DNA of 64,000 bases from Gimesia chilikensis (GCF_007744075.1 NZ_CP036266.1:806001-870000), one strand, 5' to 3'; positions 20,501-26,678 are shown, counted from the stretch's first letter. Notes: generated by a model from the sequence alone, not told the origin. A program made the numbers and translations.

Positions 20501-21850
20501 CCAGTCGAGCGCGCCATTCATAATGGCCATGCCTCCACCGGCGATCCCCCCCACGGCTAATGGTGGAGTGCCTGGGTCGAGAACACGGATGTCACCAGTT
20601 ACGATGGCAGTACCACTATTTGCGGTTTCCTGAACTTCGATCCCAGTGAGGAAACTGTAGAGTTCGTAAATTTCGCGAGTACGCTGCTTTTGATTTTCCG
20701 TAATTTCGTTATACAGTGGATTACCATACAAATCATTCCCATAGAAGTCTGGGAAATAAAATTGAATTGTAGGAATTGCTGACGGAGCCGAGGGTGTTGT
20801 ACCAGTCGCGTTTGATTCAATGTGTTGCTCAATCGTAATTTCGCGGTGACCGGGTTCGTCATTCCCGCCAGGTAATTGTGGCTGCAAAACAGACTGCGGT
20901 TGAATCTCTCCATTTACCTGGATGGTCTGCGTTCCCAGAACACCGAGGTCTGCATTTGCATCAGCTTCATCAAAGCTGGAATTCACATCGCCAACAGCTA
21001 CCACGCTGGCGGTAGTGAAATCAGGCGTATTGGATTCGCCGATTCGTAAATGGTAGGTACCATCTGCGATATCGGCGGCGAAGGTCAGCGTGGCTTTATT
21101 CGTAGCAGAATCATAAATCACACTGTCAGGATTGATGAGTGTATTCGACGATGTATCAATCAACTGATAGAACTGGACGTTTTCTGCAGACGCCTGATCC
21201 AGGGTATCTGCATTAAAGTAGACGTCGATCTGATCCTTGGCCTGGGTCAGGCTGCCTGTTCCACCACCAGAGACAGGCTGGGGGACAACTGCAACTACTT
21301 TCGCGCCAAGGTCCAGTTCGAAATCGATGACCTGATCCACGCCGTCCTGAAATGCTTCATCATTCTGATTCAGTAACGGATTTGCGCCGGTTCCCAGAAT
21401 CGTGATCTGGTAATGATCATCGGGCAATGATTCTGCAAAGCGGAGAATCACTTCATTCGGATTTTCGCCAATGCCGATGTAGCCGGGAGTAATGGGAACT
21501 TCGTTGCCGTCTGTGAAAGTTCCGTCCAGGCCGCTGCGGACAATCTGAATGGCGCCCAGAGTATCAGGGTTAATCTGTTGGCCGGGTGTGAATTTGAAAG
21601 TGAGCTCTGAGGGGGCCTGGTTATAAACCTCTCCATCAGTCAGCGAGAGATCGATGTTCGGCTCGATATTGACGAGCGAAGCACCAGCCAGCAGCGTACG
21701 ATCTTCTAACTGTTCCGCTGTGGAGTAAGTACTGACATAACTGCGAAGTTTCTCACGACTTTGTCGTTTTTTTTGACCTCTGCGAAGACAGTTCAGCAAA
21801 GAAATTGGTCGGCGAAGATATGACACGAAGGATGGACGGCCCACAACCAT
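5558..21850 (-). CDS. Giant LEPR-XLL modular surface protein with three metalloprotease motifs
   Basis: The 5430-residue protein is probably exported or cell-surface. A basic N-terminus is followed by the planctomycete LEPR-XLL motif QLEDRTLLA (47-55) and an Ig-like region. Metzincin motif HEIGHTLGLGH starts at 465 with a VMG Met-turn. Then come PPC-like domains (about 517-593, 1384-1507 and from 1587), a right-handed beta-helix (about 745-1320), and a leishmanolysin-like peptidase with HEMGH at 2451-2455, distal GSHW and ELMTGY. A vWA domain has DISGS at 2862-2866. Eight Calx-beta repeats span about 3515-4515, LVIVD repeats 4520-4815, a cohesin-like domain 4855-4985, and a dockerin has loops at 5012 and 5047. 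A third peptidase motif HEIGH (5196-5200) precedes an acidic tail. SD-like AGAGAG precedes the ATG. Adhesion, matrix or proteolytic roles are inference. Confidence 0.9.
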   Translation of the reverse strand: MVVGRPSFVSYLRRPISLLNCLRRGQKKRQSREKLRSYVSTYSTAEQLEDRTLLAGASLVNIEPNIDLSLTDGEVYNQAPSELTFKFTPGQQINPDTLGAIQIVRSGLDGTFTDGNEVPITPGYIGIGENPNEVILRFAESLPDDHYQITILGTGANPLLNQNDEAFQDGVDQVIDFELDLGAKVVAVVPQPVSGGGTGSLTQAKDQIDVYFNADTLDQASAENVQFYQLIDTSSNTLINPDSVIYDSATNKATLTFAADIADGTYHLRIGESNTPDFTTASVVAVGDVNSSFDEADANADLGVLGTQTIQVNGEIQPQSVLQPQLPGGNDEPGHREITIEQHIESNATGTTPSAPSAIPTIQFYFPDFYGNDLYGNPLYNEITENQKQRTREIYELYSFLTGIEVQETANSGTAIVTGDIRVLDPGTPPLAVGGIAGGGMAIMNGALDWGDSPYGGSWFGTAFHEIGHTLGLGHSYDLPSVMGSSGGDVGGTITGEPIFPSNFDITHINRIHPALANDIDLHKFELATAGRFTAEITADRLPTKSFLDSVLTLYRETSPGVREIIARNDDFFGEDAFLDLELEAGNYYLAVTSVGNIDFDPNVADSGYGGRTDGLYSLDINFTPDPMANTFMVDSTGVALDGDADGTPGGVFDFWFQSGETIFVDKATQSAGPADGSLSNPYANIDDALLAAGNSATAKIVRIVGNGGVDGDISTLADNDAYLVGLTDSFQPLEDGATFNIPKDVTVMVDEGVIIKLQRANIDVGSNNLQDDRSQGALQILGTTENQVYLTAFGNDAIGGDDDGLSDGANPGDWGGIVFRDDSGLEDQGIFLNSVNNANISYGGGSVFVNSVQQVFSAIHAESARPTIWQNTIAFSADSAISADPRSFEDSQFTNGSFVMDRHGLEIFDNHIANNSVNGLFVRINTPYGSTINKLDVPAIFNDKITHVITENLQIYGAPGGQMDESGNPTINGRLKIDPGTVIKLSGARIEAERGSAQLIAEGTEANPIIFTSLSDDRYGAGTTFDTSNDGFDTSDPANLPYGPGNWGGIIFNAASSGSIDHALITNAGGLIPIEGGFANFNAIEVHQAEFRISNSILENNASGQTGSSRNGRGSNDDATIFVRGAQPIIVDNIFRDNEGTVVSIDANSLNYKFKGDYGRSTGFTEAYTQYTDNHGALVRLNRMENNGLNGMEVREALLDTETVWDDTDIVHILRGEIQVLQHHTFSGIRLQSNLDEGLVVKLDGADAGFTADGVPLDIEDRIGGTVQIIGQPGFPVILTSLADDTAGASFTPAGLPQTDTNNDGDASTPSAGDWRSIRLDRYSNDRNVVERFETEGNNTGGVDTNSNPGFAQNLGILAPDEISGDENRALGFNVHGNISADAPDDVDVYSFTGTAGTRIWIDIDRTSSALDTMVELVDLYGNVLARSLNSFDDLTLSGDAQSLLQDEYLLGDFYSQNINDAGFSVVLPGPAGATGTFFIRVRSQPVAGDEANLEGGQTSGQYQLQVRLRQVDEKPGSTVRYADIRYPTNGVEVLGQPAHSPLLGESSEKTANNESIDNAQGLGNLLTSDRNTLSVSGSLSNGSDVDWYTFEMGYDLVQVIGGRSDGGKTFAAIFDIDYADGLSRGDTTLSVFDDQGRLILVSRDSDIQDDQADGDTENLAAGSFGKLDPYIGTVQLPSATPGSTFRYHVAISSNARLPQAMNATFVSGALNSQIRLEPVSSVQRIVEDHIGFSGYTSGNSLAGSTYVVPPTTSSIFDISNETTLSTNVTAFTLEDVNLYVSQNDRLRIVDPYDGRVAELYPGANATIDVGALSTGGNDNTADITIRSDGRLFSYESLSGVGNTVGRYREIDPGNAGTISSNNDGIPSIPNTGATDPVQINSDSVGALAFQRIGVATYNLFYAVNDGANTTLYQANPANGDAGDNRWTSSTDTTDPRNTFTVIGDITGYGNITGMSFRGINASASQSILYAVTDDNYLLTITFTDRSWGRRDVNNVTAVDLSGQISGTLQGLTAAPQNLNNGAFQNYLFGITNTGNLYCIDPATGSLLSTIDDPALGTINIFNGGGNFINVGASGITGLAFSPLDFNLWHPTFRRNTDSGHGINNTFDQTRTDVGGNDRDTFPNGLEQSEQQGGASFYFGFEQWLVNNSSTNDYIDYEPNAQYGVLDSDFQRDLSTNPNIGDNYNIAGGAHGSLVSGEFSLAGYNGTDLPTLYFNYFLETENANSITGNMRDAARVYITNDGGTTWEELATNNSTLAPATNPNSGELSSYLTVSEREGVGNANQQVQEMFDNSGVWRQARIDLSNYAGDATLQLRFDFSTSGTVEGENVTTSSPITPPVSDYQIDVLFTDSSLTASQQAVFQQAAYRWSQIIQGDVPDVDLSSMGYGIVDDLVIEATAPSIDGVGGILGQAGPTSVRPGTFIPSSGIMQFDSADIADMEASGRLFDVILHEMGHVLGIGTIWDDLGLVTDLGTSDPRYTGTEGVTQYNALLGTSLPDIPVANTGGSGTFGSHWRESDLDTELMTGYAEPAGVNMPISTITIGSLADLGYDVDLGAADTYPLQAPDSQTEGLVSLGEMLEAPTFLVLDESSILASANDSSLSSLLPGDLFGDPDGNRQAQNNNFEGFYIDDIIIGFAERGEMVTGAQADQTAFFNLPQNPTFGAPTQLLSGGYQLEIRRGTEYAAPPNGQLPDLTISTQFDTNDRLIREVEATVPSDFLNGQQGDRNLARQQGHISIESNSISSASEYGINIDAGQRESVAAGPNGGVSARSQAGGVINVPELNDFFNGGLGFAPGVTIQNNVVTEFTNGLGGIRVSGDANSSTQNNPAAVSYTKVVNNTLSGANVTVTQSSAQIDVVFIIDISGSMGPAIANVQAQLLNFNSQMQAAGIDAQYGLVLMPSPVGFSDDPTQVQDIVDFATFTAPGSPFLTIPITGATERGSDAILEALNLFDPDAGPTTFNYRPGSRIVPILLTNEDDDSTTQAAIDAQAALLSTNSLFYAIADPLFFNTASTYGTFATSTGGQLFDINNFLLDPTNFFNTMTADLIGQIAVGAAGQGILVENYATTTILNNIVANTSTAIDLQSSGGIPNVVGANVFKGNTAIGTAGTNSIQLGANDPLFVNPSKGNYYLADNSQAIDSSLNSLADRPDFVNVKDSIGMPNSDIFAPTYDAFGQLRVDDPTQTPPPGLGSNIFKDRGAIERADFVGPTAIISLPEDNDVDGVDQNSDPNAVYITNPELFTTMIVKLKDSGIGIDDSLVNSLQFTLTARTSTSTRTLEEGLDYIFSYNRNTDEVIFTSIAGVFGMDTLYTIDVDNSTTNAVKDLAGNVLQPNQTDGSTSFTILVSDGVNAPPINHFDATPIPDSPNVTVTTDPGFSVVFSAANGNALTVTDQDSFLGTQGIPTSPATDGMVTVTLSTLMTEGKLAAGPNTSNVTINLTDDGTSYFLEITGLIEDVNTALDGVSWTPLSTPTDGSTFAGATASLTMTTDDNGNFFGDPSQTDTDVIDIVVTALPEVFFNTPTYSLNEDGTTTVTVELERDKIGLETTVDLLFGAGDTEGIDFTTPPPAQVTFAANELTAEVVFTIFNDDIVELDEQFTLTIDTVDNGTKTDGLIDDGLGGTLTVYDQTTITIVDNDTATITFVETDLTVAEDVATGYVEYTVHISNAVENDVQFFVTSADGTSLVVDNASDENTDDDYTSVNELVTFTNSITPAADQTFQVFITDDNKLELDEIFNLYMNSLTAGGLESKITLGSPVSNPAQVTITDEDTAVISFVSDDLNVTEDDGATVTFNIQIDDGSGGAITLAKDVSFYVSTADGTSSVDRNATVADNDYTAKTEQFTFAGSADADLVTGIQNFVITINNDDKLELDEVFNVFMSQLAANGLDSKITLSHPITEPDSNNWAQATITDELDTANITFLNSSITVNEQAGAIALLTVQIDKAIAENVSFDLFTQDGTATDELIDDDYSSDRQTFTFLGTPDTDVVPGVKTFVVNITNDDKLELDEIFNVLMDSLSANGLDSRINLDGPADVTIKDLDTAFISFVNNDVFVDEEAGSVTFNVYISNAIAVDVGFDLTTKDGTPPLPAGSGIATDESLDDDYKFKTQSFTFTGTPDTDNVPSAQAFTVTITPDEKVELDELFNVFIDNLNANGLDSRITLGADATGIIRNNDSAIITVDPVISGGVNEGSGTGTTDITFNVNISKAIDTNVSFFLSTLDNTATVADNDYIPVLNQLYTFLGSPNSDVVPGQQTFTVQIAQDKKVELDELFNVIATNLNASGRNVTLGLPAAGTIINDDSATVTINNVSKLESEGNFVFTATLSNPVDSNVSVEVYTQHGTGLVTDSDYNAVDPLAPIILNFTPNGALTQNFTITVNDDNLVEGDEFFSTILANLDAALRNVSIINGTDQGHIRDNDSAKLSITPVIDTENHSPFQFLVQLSNPVDVAITVDASTIDGTATSPNDYQGISGQTLTFGPGVTQVPLNITVFNDIFTESPETFEVILDNLVPNGRAVFLTSVESLSSVATSDAAVAVDVVGNYAYVADRDGGLQIYNIANPAAPFHVGEFDFNNQGIAQAIDVVGNLAYLAVGEAGLQIINIANPAAPVFVGSIATPARARGVQVIGNLAYVADDSGNGGGLQIVDVTNPAAPSILGSFGVSTPGGLAGGVEVIGNVAYLTDGNNGLQIVNVTDSSNPTLIKNVLTPGGAAIGLDVVGNYAFVANREGGLQVIDISTPATASIVGTLNTPGVATGVQVDGNFAYVADGATGLQVVDITNPTSPILINTFDTPSSARSLFVNGTLAFVADTFSGLQILEFFPSTTATGTILDPSGPPLTGTASPNTTISTSIVKSQTTTDANGETGSVPESEDWVDEWDSFWVEVWGTTTDGSGITGGSFDLEYNTDFFTATAIEFGSAFGNSTSSSIDDQTGIVSGISGQNGVGTLGSSKQVLLARVKFESLADDGVAIDTVAGFLGPHNLGIRVINAQLDVAGTGAVTASVATAPTTDLWAVPFDLDDSGVIDFKDLLKFSSFYGTSVVNASSGLAWSLDFDKSGQINFKDLTFLATNYNRSKASGQSVIFPPNFPQEWYGSSITTDGDDSLNDLINAAVDEWKTATGNQNLSVQVVVTDLGGQQLGEGHILELDENGIPVKGRVYIDDDAAGLGWYSSIEGLSFDSNGEAISGSAADGHYDLYTVLLHEIGHAAGFTTGYSAYADHVETSGSGQVQFVSWDLIAPLTDDGLHIDENFYPDDLMGEFLDPSVRKSISTLDVRILQAAYADAAGAVISPLSAPLTGAGLDPTPLMTSAPVVDAPAATTRTKQSVGVAPAPALEPASEPTTVETASDWGYTSLTVQDSVLNLDQSSGLDQLVGSLLDNSYETDQLLTNDFESLESDGYDLGFEFEDNQDLNAGFELETAGEEVDDLFADWSGPLI
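9041..10690 (-). repeat. DNA-level repeats within Calx-beta coding region
   Basis: A block reading TTGAAGANTTCATCCAGTTC on the plus strand recurs near 9053, 9425, 9823, 10229 and 10645, about 370-415 bp apart. It encodes the conserved LELDE(I/L)FNV segment of successive Calx-beta domains. Conservation at nucleotide level suggests recent tandem duplication or ongoing gene conversion, and makes this region prone to recombination and misassembly. Confidence 0.7.
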
Positions 21851-22447
21851 AGTTTCAGTCTCTCTAACAAATTGTTACGTGAATCGCAGAAGCGGATTCA
21901 AGTCGTTATAGAATGGTCAAATTATTATCAGTACTCACTCAAATATTTACAAATTTAGAAGCTAACCTTTTTGATAATGTGGAATTTTCCAATTATCACA
22001 CAAATGACAAATAAGCTAAAATAGATAATATGAGTAGTCAATATAAATCTACTCAGTTAAACGCTTATCTCTGTAAAAACAGTTTTTCTGGCTTGGGGAA
22101 TATTCGAACCGGGAACAATAAGGATCTCCGGAATATAAAGTTATAAGTTTATATATAGTAGTTACATAGAGAGACTGAGCCGTTTGGATTTCAGTTCAGT
22201 TTTACTGTATATCACTTATCTGAAACGATGAACACTCATTTCCTTAAGATTAATTATTCAGACAATTGGCTTTGGGAGGGACGTTTCGAGTTTTGGAATC
22301 TAACTGTCTATAACAATTATTCTGGCAGAAAATATCTCTTTTTTACTCAGACAGTAACACCTTTCAATCTCCGTTTTGATTGACTATGCTGGCTGATCAA
22401 TGTGGTAAGTTAAAACTATTTAAAGCTTTCTGTAGAGTGTCTGATTC
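21851..22447. other. AT-rich divergent promoter region
   Basis: This 597-bp region separates the divergent giant gene and the phosphodiesterase-like gene and is clearly AT-richer than its surroundings. No coding frame is convincing. It holds an imperfect palindrome at 21972-21998, a TATAAC -10-like hexamer for the giant gene (minus strand, 21905-21910), and a tiny CTGT/ACAG hairpin followed by Ts at 22071-22087. It is an ample control region, fitting for a large surface-protein gene. Confidence 0.5.
21972..21998. promoter_or_regulatory. Palindromic operator-like site upstream of the giant gene
   Basis: TGATAAT (21972-21978) pairs with ATTATCA (21992-21998), and the interior GGAA/TTCC also pairs, giving an almost continuous 27-bp inverted repeat with one asymmetric bulge. 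It lies about 120 bp upstream of the giant gene's ATG, where a regulator could act. There is no T-run on either side, so it is not a standard terminator. Confidence 0.4.
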
Positions 22448-23836
22448 ATGCGTAAACCTCTGGTCGTGCTGAATGTTGTTGGGTTGACCCATGAAATGCT
22501 GGGAGAACGAACGCCCAACTTGTCTCGCCTCGCCAGGCAAGGGTTTTCGCGTCCCATGGGCACCGTATTACCTGCGGTAACCTGTTCTGCACAATCGACA
22601 CTGTTGACCGGCCTGATGCCGCGCGATCATGGCATCGTGGCGAATGGCTGGTATTTCCGCGATCTGGCAGAGGTCATGTTCTGGAAACAGTCGAATAAAC
22701 TCGTTCAGGGGGAACGGGTCTACGAAGCAGCTAAAAAACGAGCCCCCGATTACACCACAGCAAAAATGTTCTGGTGGTATAACATGTATGCCCCGGTAGA
22801 GTGGTCGGTTACGCCTCGTCCCAGTTATCCCGCAGATGGCAGGAAAGTCTTCGATTCCTACAGCCAGCCCGCTTCACTCAAGGATGAACTGCAGTCTGAC
22901 CTGGGCGTTTTTCCCTTGCTCCGCTTCTGGGGACCCGGTGCGGATATCTCCAGTTCCCGCTGGATTGTAGATGCCTCTATCAAAGTGTTTCGGGAGAAGC
23001 AACCAGACCTGAACCTGGTTTATCTGCCTCACCTGGACTACAACCTGCAGCGTCTGGGTGTATCAGATCCCGCCATCGATCAGGATATTCGCGACATTGA
23101 TCACGAAGCGGGACGTCTGATCGACGTCGCTCAAAACGCAGGCGCTGAAGTGGTGGTGCTTTCCGAGTATGCCATTACGGATGTTGCTCAGCCGGTGCAC
23201 ATCAACCGGATTCTAAGGGAACACGGTTGGCTTCAAGTCAGACAGGAAGCCCTGGGGTGGGAATCCATGGACTGCGGTGCCTCACCTGCGTTTGCCGTCG
23301 CCGATCATCAACTGGCCCACGTTTACGTGCAAAAGCCTGAGGATGTAGCACAGGTCAAAGCACTACTCGAAAAAATCGACGGCATAGAGATGATCCTCGA
23401 TCGAGGACAACAGGCCGAATTTGGAATCGACCATGAACGTTCGGGCGAACTGGTCGTCGTGGCGGCTCCCGGTAGTTGGTTCACTTATTACTTCTGGCTG
23501 GATGACCGGCTCGCCCCCGATTACGCACGGACCGTCGATATTCATCGCAAACCGGGCTACGATCCTGTGGAACTGTTTATCGATCCGGAAATTAAATTCC
23601 CCAAACTGCGTCTGGCCCGTCGTCTCGCCAGGAAGAAACTGGGATTTCGCTACTACATGGATCTGACCAGTCTGGATGCAACGCTGGTCAAAGGGAGTCA
23701 CGGTCGTCTGCCGACACCGGGGCGGGAAGACGCGGAAGCGCCTGTCTTTATCAGCTCTTCCAAGGCGATTGAGCAGGACGAAATCCCCATGACCGCAGTC
23801 AAAGATCTGCTGCTCAAACTTCAGTTTGGTGAGTAA
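22448..23836 (+). CDS. Alkaline-phosphatase-superfamily phosphodiesterase (nucleotide pyrophosphatase-like)
   Basis: The 462-residue soluble protein matches the type I phosphodiesterase/nucleotide pyrophosphatase branch of the alkaline phosphatase superfamily. The nucleophile region is LPAVTCSAQSTLLTG, with Thr45 in the position of the family's catalytic Thr, followed by MPRDHGIVANGWYF. LPHLDYNLQRLG supplies a metal-ligand Asp, and a SHGR segment near the C-terminus a His. The usual first-metal Asp is replaced (VLNVVGLT), and the SDHG motif reads LSEYAITDV. It therefore belongs to a divergent subfamily with altered metal ligands. No signal peptide is seen. It precedes the LPS-core genes by 220 bp, which may mean a role in sugar-nucleotide or phospho-headgroup turnover; that is inference. 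Confidence 0.75.
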   Translation: MRKPLVVLNVVGLTHEMLGERTPNLSRLARQGFSRPMGTVLPAVTCSAQSTLLTGLMPRDHGIVANGWYFRDLAEVMFWKQSNKLVQGERVYEAAKKRAPDYTTAKMFWWYNMYAPVEWSVTPRPSYPADGRKVFDSYSQPASLKDELQSDLGVFPLLRFWGPGADISSSRWIVDASIKVFREKQPDLNLVYLPHLDYNLQRLGVSDPAIDQDIRDIDHEAGRLIDVAQNAGAEVVVLSEYAITDVAQPVHINRILREHGWLQVRQEALGWESMDCGASPAFAVADHQLAHVYVQKPEDVAQVKALLEKIDGIEMILDRGQQAEFGIDHERSGELVVVAAPGSWFTYYFWLDDRLAPDYARTVDIHRKPGYDPVELFIDPEIKFPKLRLARRLARKKLGFRYYMDLTSLDATLVKGSHGRLPTPGREDAEAPVFISSSKAIEQDEIPMTAVKDLLLKLQFGE

Positions 23837-24056
23837 CTCAGCAACAAAAGGCGACTTGCTTCCTGTTTTCACAGGGGCAAGACGGCTCTGCATCAGTCAC
23901 CTGCGAAAACTTCGCTGCTATCCTTTCTAAAGTCGCCAGGTTGACAAAAAAGGCATTGACTCAAAATCGCGTTCTGATGATGATTCCGCGGCTGAAGTTC
24001 TCTTCAGATCACGTTGACTGAACTGGATTTATCACTTCGTCTGAAACGCGCGATCA

Positions 24057-25601
24057 ATGTCATATCATTTAATCAATACAATTCAAAAATTGGGTCATCC
24101 GAAAATCCTCGTCTTGGGAGACCTGATTCTGGACCGCTATACCTGGGGAGATGCCGAACGGATCAGCCAGGAAGCACCGGTGATTCTATTGCGGGAAGAT
24201 ACCCAGGAGGTCCGCCTGGGCGGAGCCGCCAACGTCGCCAACATGTTGATCGGTCTGGAAGCGGAAGTGACCATGGCCGGGGTGACAGGCACCGATCTGG
24301 ATGGCGTTGTGATCCGGGAAGCCCTCGAGAAGCGGGGCGTTGACTGCTCGGCCATCATCGCCGATGCGAGTCGACCGACCACGGTCAAGCAGCGCTTCAT
24401 CGGACGGGCGCAGCAGCGTCATCCGCACCAGATTCTGCGTGTCGATCGGGAAGTGAATACACCCCTCGATGCGACCGCTTCCGAACAGTTACTCAACGTA
24501 ATTCTGCCTTTAATCCCCGAACAACAGGCGATCCTGGTCAGCGATTATGCCAAAGGTGTTTGTACTCCAGATGTTCTGGCTTGTGTGATTCAGGCAGCCC
24601 GCGAGGCAAATGTGCCCGTGATTGCAGACCCCTGTCCAGGCCGCGATTATCAGATCTACTCGGGTGCTACCGCGATCACACCGAACCGACTCGAAACATC
24701 CCGGGCGGTCGAATTTGAAATTGAAAACGAATCCGATGCCTTTCGTGCAGGTAAACTGCTGTGCGAACAGCTGAATCTGGACTTTGTCTTTGTCACGCTC
24801 GACAGTGATGGCATCGCTTTAACACAGGCCGATGGTGTAACAGAACTGCTACCGACCCGGAAACGGGAAGTTTATGACATCACCGGTGCCGGAGATATGG
24901 TGCTGGCGACAATCGGTGTCGGCAGTGCCGCTGGAATTGCTCCCGCAGACCTTGCCCGACTGGCGAATGTGGCCGGCGGTCTGGAGGTCGAACAGATTGG
25001 CGTCGTCACAATCAGCCGCGAAGAAATGCTGGCCGACCTGCTTATGGGGGCCCGCGCGACAAGTGAAAAAGTACTCTCGCTGGAAGAGCTCAAACGGCAT
25101 GTTTCGGCCCGGCAGAAACTGGGACAGAAAGTCGTCCTGACCAACGGCTGTTTCGATGTCATGCACGTGGGGCACGTTTCCTACCTGGAACAGGCGGCCG
25201 CAGAAGGGGACTGCCTGATCGTTGCACTCAACAGTGATGCGAGCGTGCGATCTCTGAACAAGGCACCGGACCGACCGATCTTCGGACAGGAACATCGTGC
25301 ATTGATGCTGGCGGCTCTGGAAGGAATCGACTATGTCGTCATCTTCGATGAGTCGACGCCCTGCGAACTGATCAATGAACTCAAACCCGATTTACTCGTC
25401 AAAGGTGGCACTTACTCGAAAGAGGAAATTGTCGGCTGGGAACTGGTCGAAGCCTACGGCGGGGAAGTCAAAGCACTGGGAATTACCCCGGGCATTTCCA
25501 CCACACAGATTCTGGGCATTATCCGCGGTGAAGCAGCCGGACAGCCCGATATCCTGCCTCTCCATCAACCTATCGAGCCTCCGAAACGAAAAGCCGGATG
25601 A
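24057..25601 (+). CDS. hldE: Bifunctional heptose-7-phosphate kinase / heptose-1-phosphate adenylyltransferase
   Basis: HldE makes ADP-heptose for the LPS inner core: the N-terminal PfkB-type kinase phosphorylates D-glycero-D-manno-heptose 7-phosphate at C1, and the C-terminal nucleotidyltransferase adds AMP after dephosphorylation. The kinase half shows GGAANVA (55-61) and the DTGAGD-type loop ITGAGD (275-280). The transferase half shows TNGCFDVMHVGH (362-373), with the HxGH nucleotide-binding motif, and ends with the KGGTY and GISTTQIL segments of the RfaE C-terminal domain. The 514-residue length is close to that of fused HldE proteins. Its stop overlaps the waaF start (ATGA), so the two are translationally coupled. 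A TTGACA hexamer at 23941 may be part of the promoter. Confidence 0.94.
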   Translation: MSYHLINTIQKLGHPKILVLGDLILDRYTWGDAERISQEAPVILLREDTQEVRLGGAANVANMLIGLEAEVTMAGVTGTDLDGVVIREALEKRGVDCSAIIADASRPTTVKQRFIGRAQQRHPHQILRVDREVNTPLDATASEQLLNVILPLIPEQQAILVSDYAKGVCTPDVLACVIQAAREANVPVIADPCPGRDYQIYSGATAITPNRLETSRAVEFEIENESDAFRAGKLLCEQLNLDFVFVTLDSDGIALTQADGVTELLPTRKREVYDITGAGDMVLATIGVGSAAGIAPADLARLANVAGGLEVEQIGVVTISREEMLADLLMGARATSEKVLSLEELKRHVSARQKLGQKVVLTNGCFDVMHVGHVSYLEQAAAEGDCLIVALNSDASVRSLNKAPDRPIFGQEHRALMLAALEGIDYVVIFDESTPCELINELKPDLLVKGGTYSKEEIVGWELVEAYGGEVKALGITPGISTTQILGIIRGEAAGQPDILPLHQPIEPPKRKAG

Positions 25602-26662
25602 AAATTGCAGTCTTTCTACCCAACTGGATCGGAGACGCCGTCATGGCGACCTCCGCCTTACGGGCATTGCGTGATGAGTTTCACAACGCGGAAATTACAG
25701 CGATTCAGAAGCCATACGTGGCTGAAGTCCTCATTGGGCTCGATCTGGTCGATCACTCCCTCGCCAGCGGCAATGAGAAAAGTCTCAAATCACAGTTCCA
25801 GTTGCTGAGTCAACTCAGACGGGAACGCTTCGATCTGGCAGTCTTGTTTCCCAATTCCTTTCGCAGTGCCTGTCTCAGTTTTCTGGCGGGGATCCCCAGG
25901 CGTGTGGGAATCCAGCGGGATGGGCGGGGCTGGCTCTTAACCGATGCGCTTCCGGCCGGGAATCGTCAGGTTCCTCATCCGGCGATCGATGAATACCTGC
26001 GGATCGTCGCGCATATCATTGGTGTTGAGCAGGCTGATTCAAAACCAGGTTCCGGACTGTCGCGGAAAATGGAACTGGCTGTGACCGATGCCGATCAACA
26101 GCGCTGGTCAAGCTTCTGGAATAAACAGTCAGCAGAGTTTCAACGTCATCCACTGATCTGTCTGAATCCGGGTGGCGCGTTCGGCGCTGCCAAACACTGG
26201 CCGGTCGTGAATTTCGCGGAACTCGCACACCGCCTGGCCACGGAATTACAGCGTTCGGTGCTGGTGGTCTGTGGACCCGCTGAAAAAGAGGAAGCCCTGC
26301 AGATCGTCGCGCAGGCAAAGCATCCCCTGGTGACTTCGCTGGCGGATGAACCGTTGCATCTCGGGCTCACGAAGGCCGCGATTCAACAGGCCGAGTTACT
26401 GGTGACCACCGATTCTGGTCCCCGTCACTTCGCAGCTCCGTTTGATGTGCCTGTGGTAACGCTGTTCGGTCCCACACATATCATGTGGAGTGAAACGTTT
26501 TACGAGCGCGGACAACACCTCCAGCTTGCGATGGACTGCGGTCCCTGTCAGCAGCGGGTCTGTCCGCTGGGGCATCATCGCTGTATGAAAGACTTATCCG
26601 CCAATCAGGTCTTTGATGCAGTCGTTTCTCTGCTGGAACAACAGCAGACTAAAGCCGCTTAG
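25598..26662 (+). CDS. waaF: ADP-heptose:LPS heptosyltransferase (GT9)
   Basis: A 354-residue GT9 glycosyltransferase that adds heptose from ADP-heptose to the lipid A-Kdo core at the cytoplasmic face. The N-terminus KIAVFLPNWIGDAVMA is the family's acceptor-side loop with the conserved Asp. The C-terminal half has LNPGGAFGAAKHWP, VVCGPAEKEEA and TTDSGPRHFA, then VTLFGPTH, all typical of WaaF/WaaC. WaaF (heptosyltransferase II) fits slightly better than WaaC, but the acceptor cannot be proved from sequence. The four-base ATGA overlap with hldE places donor synthesis and transfer in one transcript. The 3' end converges on the GT87 gene with only 7 bp between stop codons, both inside one hairpin. 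Confidence 0.88.
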   Translation: MKIAVFLPNWIGDAVMATSALRALRDEFHNAEITAIQKPYVAEVLIGLDLVDHSLASGNEKSLKSQFQLLSQLRRERFDLAVLFPNSFRSACLSFLAGIPRRVGIQRDGRGWLLTDALPAGNRQVPHPAIDEYLRIVAHIIGVEQADSKPGSGLSRKMELAVTDADQQRWSSFWNKQSAEFQRHPLICLNPGGAFGAAKHWPVVNFAELAHRLATELQRSVLVVCGPAEKEEALQIVAQAKHPLVTSLADEPLHLGLTKAAIQQAELLVTTDSGPRHFAAPFDVPVVTLFGPTHIMWSETFYERGQHLQLAMDCGPCQQRVCPLGHHRCMKDLSANQVFDAVVSLLEQQQTKAA

Positions 26663-26678
26663 ATACTTCTTAAGCGGC
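26654..26678. terminator. Hairpin shared by two convergent gene ends
   Basis: GCCGCTTA (26654-26661) and TAAGCGGC (26671-26678) form an 8-bp stem with a 9-base loop. The stem encodes the last codons and stops of both waaF and the convergent GT87 gene. There is no T-run, so termination efficiency is uncertain. Confidence 0.4.

Noticed and set aside
22095..22115. TTCGAACC resembling a tRNA T-loop on the minus strand.
   Set aside because: No matching T-stem, acceptor stem or anticodon arm could be drawn around it.
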